DNA of 64,000 bases from Rhodospirillaceae bacterium (lineage in GTDB: Bacteria > Pseudomonadota > Alphaproteobacteria > Kiloniellales > DSM-21159), in the NCBI GenBank assembly GCA_006969625.1, contig CP030885.1:2553430-2617429 (forward strand). Reading direction: 5' to 3'. Positions within the stretch are counted from its first letter, which is position 1. Each line of letters starts with the position of its first letter. Made by a program: the position numbers and the translations under genes. A model generated the notes under the pieces. It was not told the origin of the DNA, did not search any database, and saw only the letters and a program-made list of their open reading frames with translations. Shown here piece after piece: positions 1-9,081 of the stretch.

Positions 1-681
1 GGAGGGGATCAGCGGAGAGCGCCAGATCTCCTTGATCTGGGCGGCCGCCTGGGGCTGCGACTTGGCCAGGCGGGCGTACAGCGATTCGGTGTTGTTGGTG
101 GCGACATCGACCTGCTTGTTGGCCACCGCCAGCGCGTTGGTCTCGTGGTTGGCGTTGCGCACCGTGTTGAAGCACTCGCGCGGATCGACGTTGTTGAGCG
201 CGAAGACGTAGTAGCTCGGCACCAGGAAGCCCGAGGTCGAGTTGGGGTCGCCAATGCCGAAGTCAAGCGTGCCGTCGCACGCCAGGACGTCTTCCAGGCT
301 GTCGATGTCGCTGTCGACGTGGGCCAGCAGCAGCGAGTAGTAGCCCTCGGAGCCGTCGTCTTTGATCGTCTGGGCGAAGATTTCGCCGCCGGCACGGTCG
401 ACGGCCTCCATCGCGGACTTGTTGCCGAACCAGGCGACGTCGACCTTGTCGAAGCGCATGCCCTCGATGACGCCGGCATAGTCGCTAGCGAAGAAGGGGT
501 TCACCTCCAGGCCGAGATAGGCGGACATGTCCTCCAGGAAGGGACCGAAGCTGGTCTGCAGCGCCTGGGAGGACTCGGTGGAGATGATGCCGAAGTTGAT
601 CTCGGTGATCTCCTCGGCGGCGGCCGGCCCGGCCGCCAGGACCGCGGCCACGGTGGCCGAGGCCATCAGCTTACGCAGCAT
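1..681 (-). CDS. phnD: Phosphonate/phosphate ABC transporter substrate-binding protein, C-terminus beyond window
   Basis: Translating from the ATG at 681 gives a signal peptide (MLRKLMASATVAAVLAAGPA, then AAEEI) followed by INFGIISTESSQALQ, DMSAYLGLEV, the DVAWFGNKSA segment and LDFGIGDPNSTSGFLVPSYY. These are hallmarks of the PhnD/PtxB/HtxB periplasmic binding-protein family: a SNP/ST-rich ligand loop and an AWFG segment. The frame stays open to the left edge, about 227 residues, so roughly the last quarter is missing. It lies downstream of phnC on the same strand, as in phnCDE operons; the permease genes would lie to the left. Substrate could be phosphonate, phosphite or phosphate; the sequence does not decide. 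Confidence 0.9.
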   Translation of the reverse strand, partial: MLRKLMASATVAAVLAAGPAAAEEITEINFGIISTESSQALQTSFGPFLEDMSAYLGLEVNPFFASDYAGVIEGMRFDKVDVAWFGNKSAMEAVDRAGGEIFAQTIKDDGSEGYYSLLLAHVDSDIDSLEDVLACDGTLDFGIGDPNSTSGFLVPSYYVFALNNVDPRECFNTVRNANHETNALAVANKQVDVATNNTESLYARLAKSQPQAAAQIKEIWRSPLIPS

Positions 682-764
682 GTCGACGCACTCCTCTGCT
701 TGCGTTCGGTTGGTGTCTTGCGCGATCTTGCGCTTGCTGGATCCCGGAGGTCCTGGTGGTTCGA

Positions 765-794
765 CTCTGACGGATGCGACCGCATCCGTCAGAG
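765..794. repeat. Perfect 14-bp inverted repeat in phnC-phnD gap
   Basis: CTCTGACGGATGCG (765-778) and its exact reverse complement (781-794) are separated by two bases. It lies in the 258-bp gap between phnC (upstream in transcription) and phnD. There is no T-run, so a stabilising or processing stem in the phnC-phnD transcript fits better than a simple terminator. Confidence 0.75.
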
Positions 795-820
795 CAGTCG
801 GCCCACAACGCTTTGGTTTG

Positions 821-870
821 GTGGTCCGATTCACGAAACGCTTGGGACTCGAGCGTTTCGATCGGACCAC
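821..870. repeat. Second long hairpin in phnC-phnD gap
   Basis: Outer arms GTGGTCCGAT (821-830) and ATCGGACCAC (861-870) are exact complements. Inner arms CGAAACGCT (834-842) and AGCGTTTCG (852-860) pair as well, leaving a 3-nt bulge and a 9-nt loop. This is a 19-bp stem only 26 bp from the first palindrome. Two stems between an ATPase gene and a binding-protein gene suggest differential expression by mRNA processing (inference). Confidence 0.75.
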
Positions 871-939
871 TAGGACGGGTCCGGGCGTCGCTCGCCGCCG
901 CTTCGGGCAGCCAGCCCGTGGATGGGGTCCGGCTTCGGC

Positions 940-1839
940 TCAAACCGCCTTGGCCTCCCGCCGCACCTCGCGCAGCTCCGCCTGGGCGCGGGCCTCGGTC
1001 CCCTGCTCGCCTTCGTCGTCCAGGGACGCGGTCTTGTTGCCGAAGGCTCCGGTCAGGATCAGTTCCTCTCGACTGGTGCCGTAGAGATCCTTCAGGAAAT
1101 CCGGCGTCAGACGGTCGGTCGCGCCGTCGTAGACGATGCGCCCGTCGCGCATGGCAATGGCGCGCTGGCAGAAGCGGATCGCGTAGTCGACCTGGTGCAG
1201 GCTGACCAGAACGGTGATCCCGTCTTCGCGGTTGATCTCCGCCAGCATGGCCATGACCTTGCGCGCCGAGGCCGGGTCAAGGCTGGCGATCGGCTCGTCG
1301 GCCAGCACCACGCGCGCCTGCTGCACCAGGCAGCGCGCGATGGCGCCGCGCTGCTGCTGGCCGCCGGAGAGGTTGGCGGCCCGCTGCGCGGCGAAAGGAT
1401 CCATACCCACACGCTTGAGCGCGCGCATGGCCAGCAGCCGCTCGTCGCGGGTGAACAGCCCGAGGCAGCCGCGCCAGGTCGGCATGCGGCCGAGCGCGCC
1501 GGTGGCCACGTTCGTCAGCAGCGGCAGGCGGTTGACCAGATTGAACTGCTGGAAGACGACGCCGATCTCGGCGCGCAGCCGGCGCGCCTCGCGAGACAGG
1601 TGGCCGCCCTGCTGCATGGTGCGCCCCAGCACCTTGACGTGACCGTGGCCGGCACCCTGCCCTTTTCCGGGATCACCTTTCAGCAGGCCGGCGATGTGCC
1701 GGATCAGGGTGGATTTTCCCGAGCCCGAGGCGCCGATCAGCGCCACCATCTCGCCCGGTTCGATGGCCAGATCGACCGCATCGAGCGCACGCAGCTTGCC
1801 GAAATGCTTGGTCAGGCGCTGGACTTCGACGGCCGTCAT
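940..1839 (-). CDS. phnC: Phosphonate/phosphate ABC transporter ATP-binding protein
   Basis: This 299-residue ABC ATPase powers import of phosphonate or phosphate together with PhnD/PhnE. Visible motifs are Walker [10 protein letters not shown], the Q-loop FQQFNLVNR typical of PhnC, the signature LSGGQQQR, Walker [10 protein letters not shown] and the H-loop SLHQVDYA. The chosen ATG at 1839 has GGGGA six bases upstream; an in-frame ATG at 1857 has no better site. The protein is slightly long for the family (usually about 260-280), with a charged C-terminal tail ([17 protein letters not shown]). phnD follows after a 258-bp gap with two hairpins. Confidence 0.92.
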   Translation of the reverse strand: MTAVEVQRLTKHFGKLRALDAVDLAIEPGEMVALIGASGSGKSTLIRHIAGLLKGDPGKGQGAGHGHVKVLGRTMQQGGHLSREARRLRAEIGVVFQQFNLVNRLPLLTNVATGALGRMPTWRGCLGLFTRDERLLAMRALKRVGMDPFAAQRAANLSGGQQQRGAIARCLVQQARVVLADEPIASLDPASARKVMAMLAEINREDGITVLVSLHQVDYAIRFCQRAIAMRDGRIVYDGATDRLTPDFLKDLYGTSREELILTGAFGNKTASLDDEGEQGTEARAQAELREVRREAKAV

Positions 1840-2052
1840 ACAGATCCCCGCAGCCACAAGGCCGCGCCGGAACCCGCGCAGCCGAAGGGGCGCTACCGCT
1901 CGCTGACGCTTGGGCCGCCCCTGCTACGGACGGGAGACTTGCCTGTCTTCCTTATCCGACGAATGACGGTTGGATGATCCTTGGATGAAGCCGTGATTGC
2001 GCATTTATGACGCAGATCATCCACAGGAACGCCGGCAGCTACGTACCATCGC
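1840..2052. other. Divergent intergenic region, phnC / PAS gene
   Basis: This stretch should hold the leftward phnC promoter and the rightward promoter of the PAS gene. On the minus strand near 1948-1968 there is CCGTCATTCGTCGGATAAGG, which only weakly resembles a Pho box (two CTGTCAT-like heptamers 11 bp apart). I do not call an operator. Confidence 0.3.
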
Positions 2053-2736
2053 GTGAAACCGGCACGTCGGCGCCTGGGCTGCGCGGCGACGGGAACGCAG
2101 ACGGAGCGGCCCGAGTGCCGGGAAAGGGTCAGACCTTTGGTGCCGAACGAGATGTGCGATCCGCTGGTCCACAGATGGGACGACCCGACGTTCGTCCCCA
2201 GGCCGATCGCGCGCAGCGAGGTCGCCTCGCCGATCCTGCGCGACGGCCTGGACTACTGGCAGTCCAAGCGCGGACCCTCGGGGTTACCGGGCCGGCGCGA
2301 CCTCGACCCGACGGAGATCCCGCGCCTGCTGCCCTACGTGGAGCTGTCCGAGGTGGTCGAGGGCGGCGCCGACTTCCGCTTCCGGCTGGTCGGCAGCCAT
2401 CTGGTCGACACCGACGACATCAATCCGACCGGCAAGACGTTCAGCGCCTTCTTCCGCAACCCGACCTATGCCCGCTACCAGCTCGCTCTGTACCGCTGGG
2501 TGGTGCGTCATAAGCGACCGCTCTATTCGGGCAGCCGTATTCCGCTGCCGGCGCGCGGCCACTCCGTGCTCACCGAACGGCTTTACCTGCCGCTGTGCGG
2601 CGACGGGCAGCGGGTCGACCTGGTGCTCAACTTCCAAGTCTGCGAGGGCGTCGCCGACGCCGGCCTGGCGCTGGAGGACGCCCTCGACCCGGCCCACGGC
2701 GAAAGCTTCGTCTACGCCGTGCAGCTCGACGACTGA
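2053..2736 (+). CDS. PAS_5-type single-domain protein
   Basis: The 227-residue reading frame starts at GTG 2053; an in-frame ATG at 2152 (MCDPLVHRWDDP) may be the real start, giving 194 residues. The core LDPTEIPRLLPYVELSEVV, then FRFRLVGSHLVD, TGKTFSAFF, RLYLPLCGDG and VDLVLNFQV, is the pattern of the PAS_5 family, small PAS-fold proteins numerous in Rhodospirillales and related orders, of unknown function. No output domain is attached. A paralogue with nearly the same DPTEIPRLLP block lies at 47146-47628. It is followed closely by the insertion sequence and shows no operon partner. Confidence 0.75.
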   Translation: MKPARRRLGCAATGTQTERPECRERVRPLVPNEMCDPLVHRWDDPTFVPRPIARSEVASPILRDGLDYWQSKRGPSGLPGRRDLDPTEIPRLLPYVELSEVVEGGADFRFRLVGSHLVDTDDINPTGKTFSAFFRNPTYARYQLALYRWVVRHKRPLYSGSRIPLPARGHSVLTERLYLPLCGDGQRVDLVLNFQVCEGVADAGLALEDALDPAHGESFVYAVQLDD

Positions 2737-2833
2737 AGCGACCCCGAAGTAGCGACCCCGCAGTGGCGCCTCGCACTCATCGCCAAAGAGGCACTGTCGG
2801 CCTCGCCTACGGGCTGGACATTCATGCCCAACC

Positions 2834-2874
2834 CGAGACATAGGTGACGGAACGTACCGGACACATGGGTAACA
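2834..2874. repeat. IS481-type left terminal inverted repeat (core)
   Basis: This stretch aligns with the reverse complement of 4068-4109 with few mismatches. Shared blocks are GAGACAT(A/G)GGT(G/A)ACGGA and ACATGGGT(A/G)ACAC. Confidence 0.7.
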
Positions 2875-2900
2875 CTTTCCGCTTTGCGCGGGGGGTGTCG

Positions 2901-4085
2901 ATGCCATGGAGAGAGAGTTCGGTTATGGACGAGCGTCTGCGTTTCGTTGCCCGCCTGCTCGACGGCGAGCGGATGAGCGACGTCTGTCGGGAGTTCGGGA
3001 TTTCCCGCAAGACCGGCTACAAGATCTATGCGCGCTACCGCGAGGAGGGGGCCTACGCCCTGTGCGACCGGTCACGGCGGCCGGTGCGCTACGCCAACCA
3101 GCTACCGGCGCCGGTCGAGGCGCTGATCGTTTCGACCAAGCGCGACAAACCGCATTGGGGCGCGCGCAAGATCCGCGAGTTGCTGATCCGGCGCCTGGCC
3201 GGCGACGTGCGGATCCCGGCGCAGAGCACGGTGCACGCCGTGCTCGACCGTCACGGCCTGGTCCAGCGCGCGCGCAAACGCCGCAACGCGGCCAAAGGAA
3301 CGCCGCTGTCGGCCGCGCACGCGCCCAACGATCTGTGGTGCGTCGATTTCAAGGGCGAGTTCAAGCTCGGCAACGGCCGCTACTGTTACCCTTTGACGGT
3401 GACCGACCAGGCCTCGCGCTACATCCTCGCCTGCGATGCCCTCGAGAGCACCAAGGAGCCCGGTGCCTTCGCGGCCTTCGAGCGCCTGTTCTCCGCGCAC
3501 GGCCTGCCCCAGGCGATCCGCAGCGACAACGGCCTGCCCTTCGCCAGCCCCAACGGGCTCTACAATCTCTCGCGCCTGTCGGTCTGGTGGCTCAGGCTGG
3601 GCATCGCGATCGAACGCATCCCGCCCGGCAAGCCCCAGCGCAACGGACGCCACGAGCGCATGCATCTCACGCTCAAGACGGAAACCACCAAGCCGGCACG
3701 CCACAATGTCCTGCAGCAGCAGGCACGCTTCGACGATTTCGTCCGCGAATTCAATGCCCAACGGCCGCACGAAGCGCTCGGCATGCGCACGCCGGCAGAG
3801 CTCTACCGCCCCTCCACAAGGCTCTATCGCGGATTGGACGAGATCGTCTATCCCTTCCACGACCGTGACGTCCTAGTCACCGCCTGCGGGCGCATCTGCA
3901 TGCACCGCAAGAAGATCAACGTCTCGACCGTGCTCGCCGGGCAGCGGCTGGGACTCAAGGAAGTCGACGAGGGAATCTGGCTCGTCTCCTTCCTGCACTA
4001 CGACCTGGGCTACATCGACCTCGAACAGAGGACCCTACAAACCATCGACACCCCATTCGGCACGAGGGTGTCACCCATGTCTTAG
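2901..4085 (+). CDS. IS481-family transposase
   Basis: This DDE transposase of about 394 residues has an N-terminal helix-turn-helix region (CREFGISRKTGYKIYARY) and an rve integrase core. The catalytic residues are visible in NDLWCVDFKGEF (first Asp), AIRSDNGLPF (second Asp) and RNGRHERMH (Glu). The C-terminal part (RPHEALGMRTPAELY) is typical of the family. The frame is open from a GTG at 2844 inside the left terminal repeat, but the ATG at 2901 (MPWRESSVMDERLRFVARLL) matches the usual start of such transposases and follows a G-rich stretch. There are no stops or frameshifts, so the gene looks intact. Confidence 0.9.
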   Translation: MPWRESSVMDERLRFVARLLDGERMSDVCREFGISRKTGYKIYARYREEGAYALCDRSRRPVRYANQLPAPVEALIVSTKRDKPHWGARKIRELLIRRLAGDVRIPAQSTVHAVLDRHGLVQRARKRRNAAKGTPLSAAHAPNDLWCVDFKGEFKLGNGRYCYPLTVTDQASRYILACDALESTKEPGAFAAFERLFSAHGLPQAIRSDNGLPFASPNGLYNLSRLSVWWLRLGIAIERIPPGKPQRNGRHERMHLTLKTETTKPARHNVLQQQARFDDFVREFNAQRPHEALGMRTPAELYRPSTRLYRGLDEIVYPFHDRDVLVTACGRICMHRKKINVSTVLAGQRLGLKEVDEGIWLVSFLHYDLGYIDLEQRTLQTIDTPFGTRVSPMS

Positions 4086-4109
4086 GAACGATCCGTTACC
4101 CATGTCTCC
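4068..4109. repeat. IS481-type right terminal inverted repeat (core)
   Basis: This is the partner of the repeat at 2834-2874 in opposite orientation. It overlaps the last codons of the transposase gene, as is common in this family. Confidence 0.7.
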
Positions 4110-4129
4110 GGGCTGGACAATCAGGGAAA

Positions 4130-4206
4130 TGGCGCGCCCGGCAGGATTCGAACCTGCGACCTGATGCTTAGAAGGCACCTGCTCTATCCGGCTGAGCTAC
4201 GGGCGC
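4130..4206 (-). tRNA. tRNA-Arg (anticodon TCT)
   Basis: The minus strand reads GCGCCCGTAGCTCAGCCGGA at the 5' end, anticodon loop CTTCTAA with TCT, T arm CAGGTTCGAATCCTG, acceptor 3' arm CGGGCGC, discriminator G and an encoded CCA. Total 77 nt, with the acceptor stem pairing perfectly. It reads AGA codons. Confidence 0.96.
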
Positions 4207-4253
4207 GTGCCGCCGCACGGGCGAAAGCGTTGTCGCGCGCGTGTGCGGCCCCC

Positions 4254-4559
4254 TCAGTGCGTCCAGCGCAACGCCCGCTCGTACTTGAAGTTGTCGGCGT
4301 AGGCCTTGGGGCGGATCTCGCGTTCGCGCTCGCGCTCGACCGTATACATGTAGCCGTGGCGCTTGGCGTAGTCGACCGCCTCCTCCTCGCTCTGGAAGAA
4401 CAGGCGGAGCTGCTGGCGGGTGTCGCCCGAGGCGGTCCAGCCCATCAGCGGCTCGATGCGCCTTTGCTCCTGCGGCTCGAACTCCAGCACCCAGCGCTTG
4501 GTGTTGGCGCGGCCCGACTGGGTCGCCGGCTTCGGGCTCTTGTAGATGCGCACCTGCAT
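4254..4559 (-). CDS. NDUFS4-like NADH dehydrogenase accessory subunit (ETC complex I subunit)
   Basis: This 101-residue protein starts MQVRIYKSPKPATQSG and contains TKRWVLEFEPQEQRRIEPLM, GWTASGDTRQQLRLFF, and EEAVDYAKRHGYMYTVE. This is the NDUFS4/18-kDa accessory subunit fold that alphaproteobacteria share with mitochondria; it stabilises the NADH-oxidising arm of complex I. The ATG at 4559 has GGAAG upstream. The open frame extends to 4664 into tRNA-Pro, so the upstream extension is rejected. It is flanked on both sides by tRNA genes on the same strand. Confidence 0.9.
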   Translation of the reverse strand: MQVRIYKSPKPATQSGRANTKRWVLEFEPQEQRRIEPLMGWTASGDTRQQLRLFFQSEEEAVDYAKRHGYMYTVEREREREIRPKAYADNFKYERALRWTH

Positions 4560-4620
4560 GGCAGCTTCGTCTTCCGCTGATCGTCCGATGGCCGAGTGTG
4601 GCCGGGGTAGGCCGCCCGGG

Positions 4621-4697
<77 letters not shown>

Positions 4698-4791
4698 AGG
4701 TCCCGGCGGGCCCTGCCCTGCGCTTATATCACCCCCAGATAGGCCGGCAAACCCGCCGGCGCAAAGCCCGCAATCGCCAGGAGCCCTTTAC

Positions 4792-5157
4792 ATGCTCACC
4801 GCCTTTCCGCCCGGCAGCCGGGCCCGCGCCGTGTTGCCCTACCGACGTCCCTACGAGGCGCCATTCCGGGCGGCAGCCGGCACCGCCGTCGATCCGGACC
4901 CGACGCAGGAGACCGACATCGAAGGCTGGGTCTGGGCGAGCGACCCGGAGGGTCGTGGCGGCTGGGTGCCGCTCGCCTGGCTCGACCGCAGCCGGCAGCC
5001 CTGGAGGCTGACCCGCGACTTCGACGCCCTGGAACTGAGCGTCGAGGTCGGCGAGGAGGTGGCGATCCACTTCGCCGAGAGCGGCTTCGTGATGGCGACG
5101 GCACCTTCGGGCGAAACCGGCTGGCTGCCCGACGGCGTGCTGGAACGCCTGGGCTGA
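4792..5157 (+). CDS. SH3-like domain protein
   Basis: This 121-residue protein starts at ATG 4792 with GGAG upstream. It appears to hold two SH3-like barrels: the first ends in GWVWASDPEGRGGWVPLAWL, and the second runs through ELSVEVGEEVAIHF to GETGWLPDGVLERLG. No signal peptide is visible, so it is probably cytosolic. Small double-SH3 proteins like this occur next to housekeeping genes in alphaproteobacteria; their partners are unknown. The gene lies between tRNA-Pro and prfC with no clear operon. Confidence 0.7.
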   Translation: MLTAFPPGSRARAVLPYRRPYEAPFRAAAGTAVDPDPTQETDIEGWVWASDPEGRGGWVPLAWLDRSRQPWRLTRDFDALELSVEVGEEVAIHFAESGFVMATAPSGETGWLPDGVLERLG

Positions 5158-5248
5158 GCGTCCGGGCGCCCGCGCGCCCTTTAACCCGCCCCACGGCTGG
5201 GCTACATCAGGCGCCACGCCCGCACATTCCGAAAGCCCCCCGGACCGC

Positions 5249-6871
<1,623 letters not shown>

Positions 6872-6916
6872 GCCCGAGCGACGTAACGATCCGCCAACTG
6901 GTTCGCCCGGTCGGCG

Positions 6917-7366
6917 TTACCGCTCCAGCAGTTCGCCGGTGCGGGCGTAGTCGGGCGAGGCGACGACGCGCAGCGCCGCGCAATACAGATCCAGGCTGTC
7001 GAAGTACGAAATGTCCGGATCGGCCCGGGCCTGCATCCACTCGTACACCGGGCCGCGGTCCAACCCCTCCTCCATCCAATCCGTGGCGATGGTTAGCGCG
7101 GGGCCGTCGGTGAAGTTCGTGGGCTTGTCGCCCAGGTTTTCCCAGGGCAGCACGAAGATCCGCCCGAATGCGCCGAGCGCAAAACCATTCCATTGAAGAG
7201 GGCCGTCATCGTGGAAGATGTGCAAGACGCGAACGTATTCGAGCTGGAACTCGGTCCGCAGCCGCGAATCCATGTAAGGCCGCCTGTAGTCGCAGATCGG
7301 CCGGTAGGTCCAGGGCGCGAGGACGACGGCGGACAAGACCACCGCAAGCAAGACTCTAGCGATCAT
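6917..7366 (-). CDS. Membrane-anchored protein of unknown function, paralogue 2
   Basis: The 149-residue protein has an N-terminal hydrophobic segment (MIARVLLAVVLSAVVLAPW), then a presumably periplasmic domain with CDYRRPYMDSRL, FGRIFVLPWENLG and EWMQARADPD. I recognise no family. It is similar along its length to the upstream protein (7356-7835): both share an early Cys, SRL, then R(I/L)F(V/L)LPWE, and a Trp/Tyr-rich end. The start overlaps the stop of that gene by 11 bp, so the two are probably translationally coupled. Less biased codon third positions than the neighbours suggest transfer. Confidence 0.65.
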   Translation of the reverse strand: MIARVLLAVVLSAVVLAPWTYRPICDYRRPYMDSRLRTEFQLEYVRVLHIFHDDGPLQWNGFALGAFGRIFVLPWENLGDKPTNFTDGPALTIATDWMEEGLDRGPVYEWMQARADPDISYFDSLDLYCAALRVVASPDYARTGELLER

Positions 7367-7835
7367 CGGAATTCCGCGGCGCGTTAGCCGTCGCGAAGGC
7401 CTTCATGACCCGGCACCACGCTCGTCTCGTTTCCGGGTGGCTCGGTCCGTGCGCCTCGGAGTGGTACAGATCGTACCACGGCCTGGTCACCTCGGAATCG
7501 GGTAGCAGGCGACGACTGTGCTCGATTCGGCGCCGCAGGGCGACTTCCGTCGCGTCGTCGAGGAGCGAGCCGTATCGCTCCCAAGGAAGCAGAAACAGGC
7601 GCTGGCCAATATACAGGAAAATTCCGCTAAACGAGGTTCCGCGCGAGTCCGCCAAAGCATGCATCTCGTACAACACCTGGATCGAAAGGTTGTAGTTCAG
7701 CCGCGATCCGAAGGCGTATCCGGTCAGGCCGCAGTGCGGCCTGACCGGTTGAAACAGGAGCGCGACGACCGCCACGACAGCCGCCAGGACGGCCAAGCGC
7801 CGGAGGTGCCTGCGCCGCCCCGCTGCCCTCGTCAT
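7356..7835 (-). CDS. Membrane-anchored protein of unknown function, paralogue 1
   Basis: Starting at ATG 7835, which overlaps the TGA of the upstream frame (ATGA), the protein is 159 residues. It has an Arg-rich N-terminus (MTRAAGRRRHLRRLA), one membrane segment (VLAAVVAVVALLFQP), then HCGLTGYAFGSRLNYNLSIQ, RLFLLPWERYGSL and RPWYDLYHSEAHG. No family is recognised. It pairs with the downstream paralogue. Gene overlap on both sides indicates a three-gene transcription unit with the truncated frame above it; duplicated membrane-tethered immunity proteins are one possibility (inference). Confidence 0.65.
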   Translation of the reverse strand: MTRAAGRRRHLRRLAVLAAVVAVVALLFQPVRPHCGLTGYAFGSRLNYNLSIQVLYEMHALADSRGTSFSGIFLYIGQRLFLLPWERYGSLLDDATEVALRRRIEHSRRLLPDSEVTRPWYDLYHSEAHGPSHPETRRAWCRVMKAFATANAPRNSDDR

Positions 7836-8398
7836 TCGGTCTCGTCCACGATCTCGAAGGTCGGATCGGCAAGCACATGGCGGTTGTCGGAATCCGTCCC
7901 CACAATCCTCACCGTGCCCTTCACGCTCTGCGTCCACTCGCCTTCGACGAAGAAGGGCGTGCCCCGGCCGGCCTCTTGCAGATCGCGGGCGCCGACCCAC
8001 TCGCCGGGTCCGAAGCGACCGAAGTCGTAGAGGTCCCTCAGCTTGTGCGTGATCCTACCCTCGACGTAGATCGTGTCGCCTTCGCGGCGCATCTCGAATT
8101 CCACGTCCGTGGCGACCTTGTTGGCACCGAATGCGAGCACGTCGTCCAACTCATCGCTGCGGTCCGCGCCGGCGAGTTCCTCCATAGCGCGACCGCCTCC
8201 GCGAAGGAGGGACTCGAGGGTCGATCGCTCGTAGTCCCAGGTATCTTTCAGCTCGATCGGAGGAGCTCCGTCTTCGATCGTGCGAACCCGCCGGTTGAAG
8301 TCTGGACTGCCGGTGTCGCCAAGGAAGGTCCGCTCCACGACCCGGCGGTTGTTCCTCTCTTCCGCCGCGCGCACGAATGGGCTCGTCCGGACCTCTTC
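7832..8398 (-). pseudogene. 5'-truncated gene, C-terminal fragment of unknown protein
   Basis: About 188 residues remain of a protein whose 5' part is cut off at the prfC-like segment. The frame continues into the antisense of that segment up to 8521, but the residues there cannot be original. The fragment is acidic and globular: GDTGSPDFNRRVRTIEDG, ELKDTWDYE, then ITHKLRDLYDFGRFGPGEW, ARDLQEAGRGTPFFVEGEW and TVRIVGTDSD. The block with YDF, ARDLQEAG and PFFVEGEW resembles C-terminal tips of some secreted polymorphic-toxin proteins by my impression only. It is coupled by ATGA to the membrane-protein gene. Confidence 0.5.
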
Positions 8399-8482
8399 GC
8401 GCGCAACGCCTGGCACCTCAACGACGCCGCCGAGACCAACCCGCATATCCGTTTCCTGAAGACGCGCGAGCGGGTGTACTAG
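8399..8482 (+). pseudogene. Displaced second copy of the prfC 3' end
   Basis: This segment encodes ARNAWHLNDAAETNPHIRFL then KTRERVY and stop. It matches the last 27 residues of RF3 (ARNAWHLNDAQDNNPQIRFL, KTRERVY). The first 30 bases are identical to 6788-6817 and the rest differs mostly by synonymous or mild changes. That suggests the copy came from another lineage's prfC rather than a recent local duplication. It has no start or GTPase domain. Confidence 0.85.
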
Positions 8483-8492
8483 AGCTAGGTAA

Positions 8493-8521
8493 ATGGGGCG
8501 GCCATAAGCTGACCGCCCCAT
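8493..8521 (-). terminator. Hairpin terminator after the 47-residue gene
   Basis: ATGGGGCGG (8493-8501) and CCGCCCCAT (8513-8521) form a 9-bp GC-rich stem with an 11-nt loop. It lies 6 bp beyond the stop codon of the small gene on the minus strand. Only a short T/A stretch follows. Confidence 0.6.
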
Positions 8522-8527
8522 ATCCGC

Positions 8528-8671
8528 TTAGCACTTCTTGCTGCCCTTGGCGGACCCAGAAGGCTTGCGGGCCTCGGTGACCGTGGTACGTGGATTCTTC
8601 GAAGCGTAGTTCGAAGTCACGTAGCGACCGGTCACAGCGCTCCGAGAGGAGCCCTTACCTTTGCCTGCCAT
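8528..8671 (-). CDS. Small basic protein of 47 residues
   Basis: The protein reads MAGKGKGSSRSAVTGRYVTS, then NYASKNPRTTVTEARKPSG and a Lys-rich end with a terminal Cys. It is too short for routine gene calling but has a textbook ribosome-binding site, AAAGGAGGAAATC, right before the ATG and its own hairpin terminator. The RSAVTGRYVT and NPRTTVTE blocks recur in many short basic bacterial proteins with no assigned function. No membrane segment. It may bind nucleic acid or ribosomes (inference from charge only). Confidence 0.75.
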   Translation of the reverse strand: MAGKGKGSSRSAVTGRYVTSNYASKNPRTTVTEARKPSGSAKGSKKC

Positions 8672-9081
8672 GATTTCCTCCTTTGGCTAGGCATTCGGTC
8701 GGCCCCTTGCGCGGAATCGTGCAACGCACTAGCGTCGCTCTGTCACTTTGCCGCGGGTCGCAGCCGACCTAAGGTGCGATCCTGCATAGGACTTGAACGG
8801 CCCGAAGTTGCAGCTTCGGGCCGTTCGCCTCTGTCCCGAGCATCACGACACATAATGCAGTGGGCTGTGAAGGCTGCGCAACAGGCTCGAAACAAGAACA
8901 AAGATCAAACTGATGGGCTTTGGAGAAACCTTGCCACAAGTCCTTGTGTGGAGAACACAAACCTGTGGGTGAAGGCACCTCCATATATCGTTGATGTAAC
9001 AACATATTGCGAAAACAAGCCATCCATTCCACAATATATAGCTTGAACTTGCTCACTGTGGATAACTCGAAAGGACGCCCC
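8672..9081. other. Intergenic region with hairpin and AT-rich stretch
   Basis: A perfect 12-bp stem (AACGGCCCGAAG 8796-8807 with its complement 8814-8825, 6-nt loop) lies here without a T-run. From about 8860 to 9060 the base composition drops sharply below that of the surroundings (for example ATATATCGTTGATGTAACAA). No credible reading frame fills it. It may hold the promoter of the methyltransferase gene, an RNA, or an acquired remnant. Confidence 0.5.

Larger units (their letters stand above)
2825..4119 (+). mobile_element. IS481-family insertion sequence
   Basis: The element has a single transposase gene between imperfect terminal inverted repeats. The left end (from 2825) reads TGCCCAACCCGAGACATAGG, and the reverse complement of the right end (to 4119) reads TGTCCAGCCCGGAGACATGG; similarity continues for about 45 bp, including an internal second ACATGGGT(A/G)ACAC block. 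Boundaries are uncertain because a 14-bp near-identical direct repeat, GGGCTGGACA(T/A)TCA, lies at 2811-2824 and 4110-4123. It may be a target duplication (then the right end is 4109) or the scar of an earlier copy. The element sits between a PAS gene and tRNA-Arg and interrupts nothing recognisable. Confidence 0.8.

Noticed and set aside
1948..1968. Pho box upstream of phnC
   Set aside because: The match to two CTGTCAT repeats is too weak to tell from chance.
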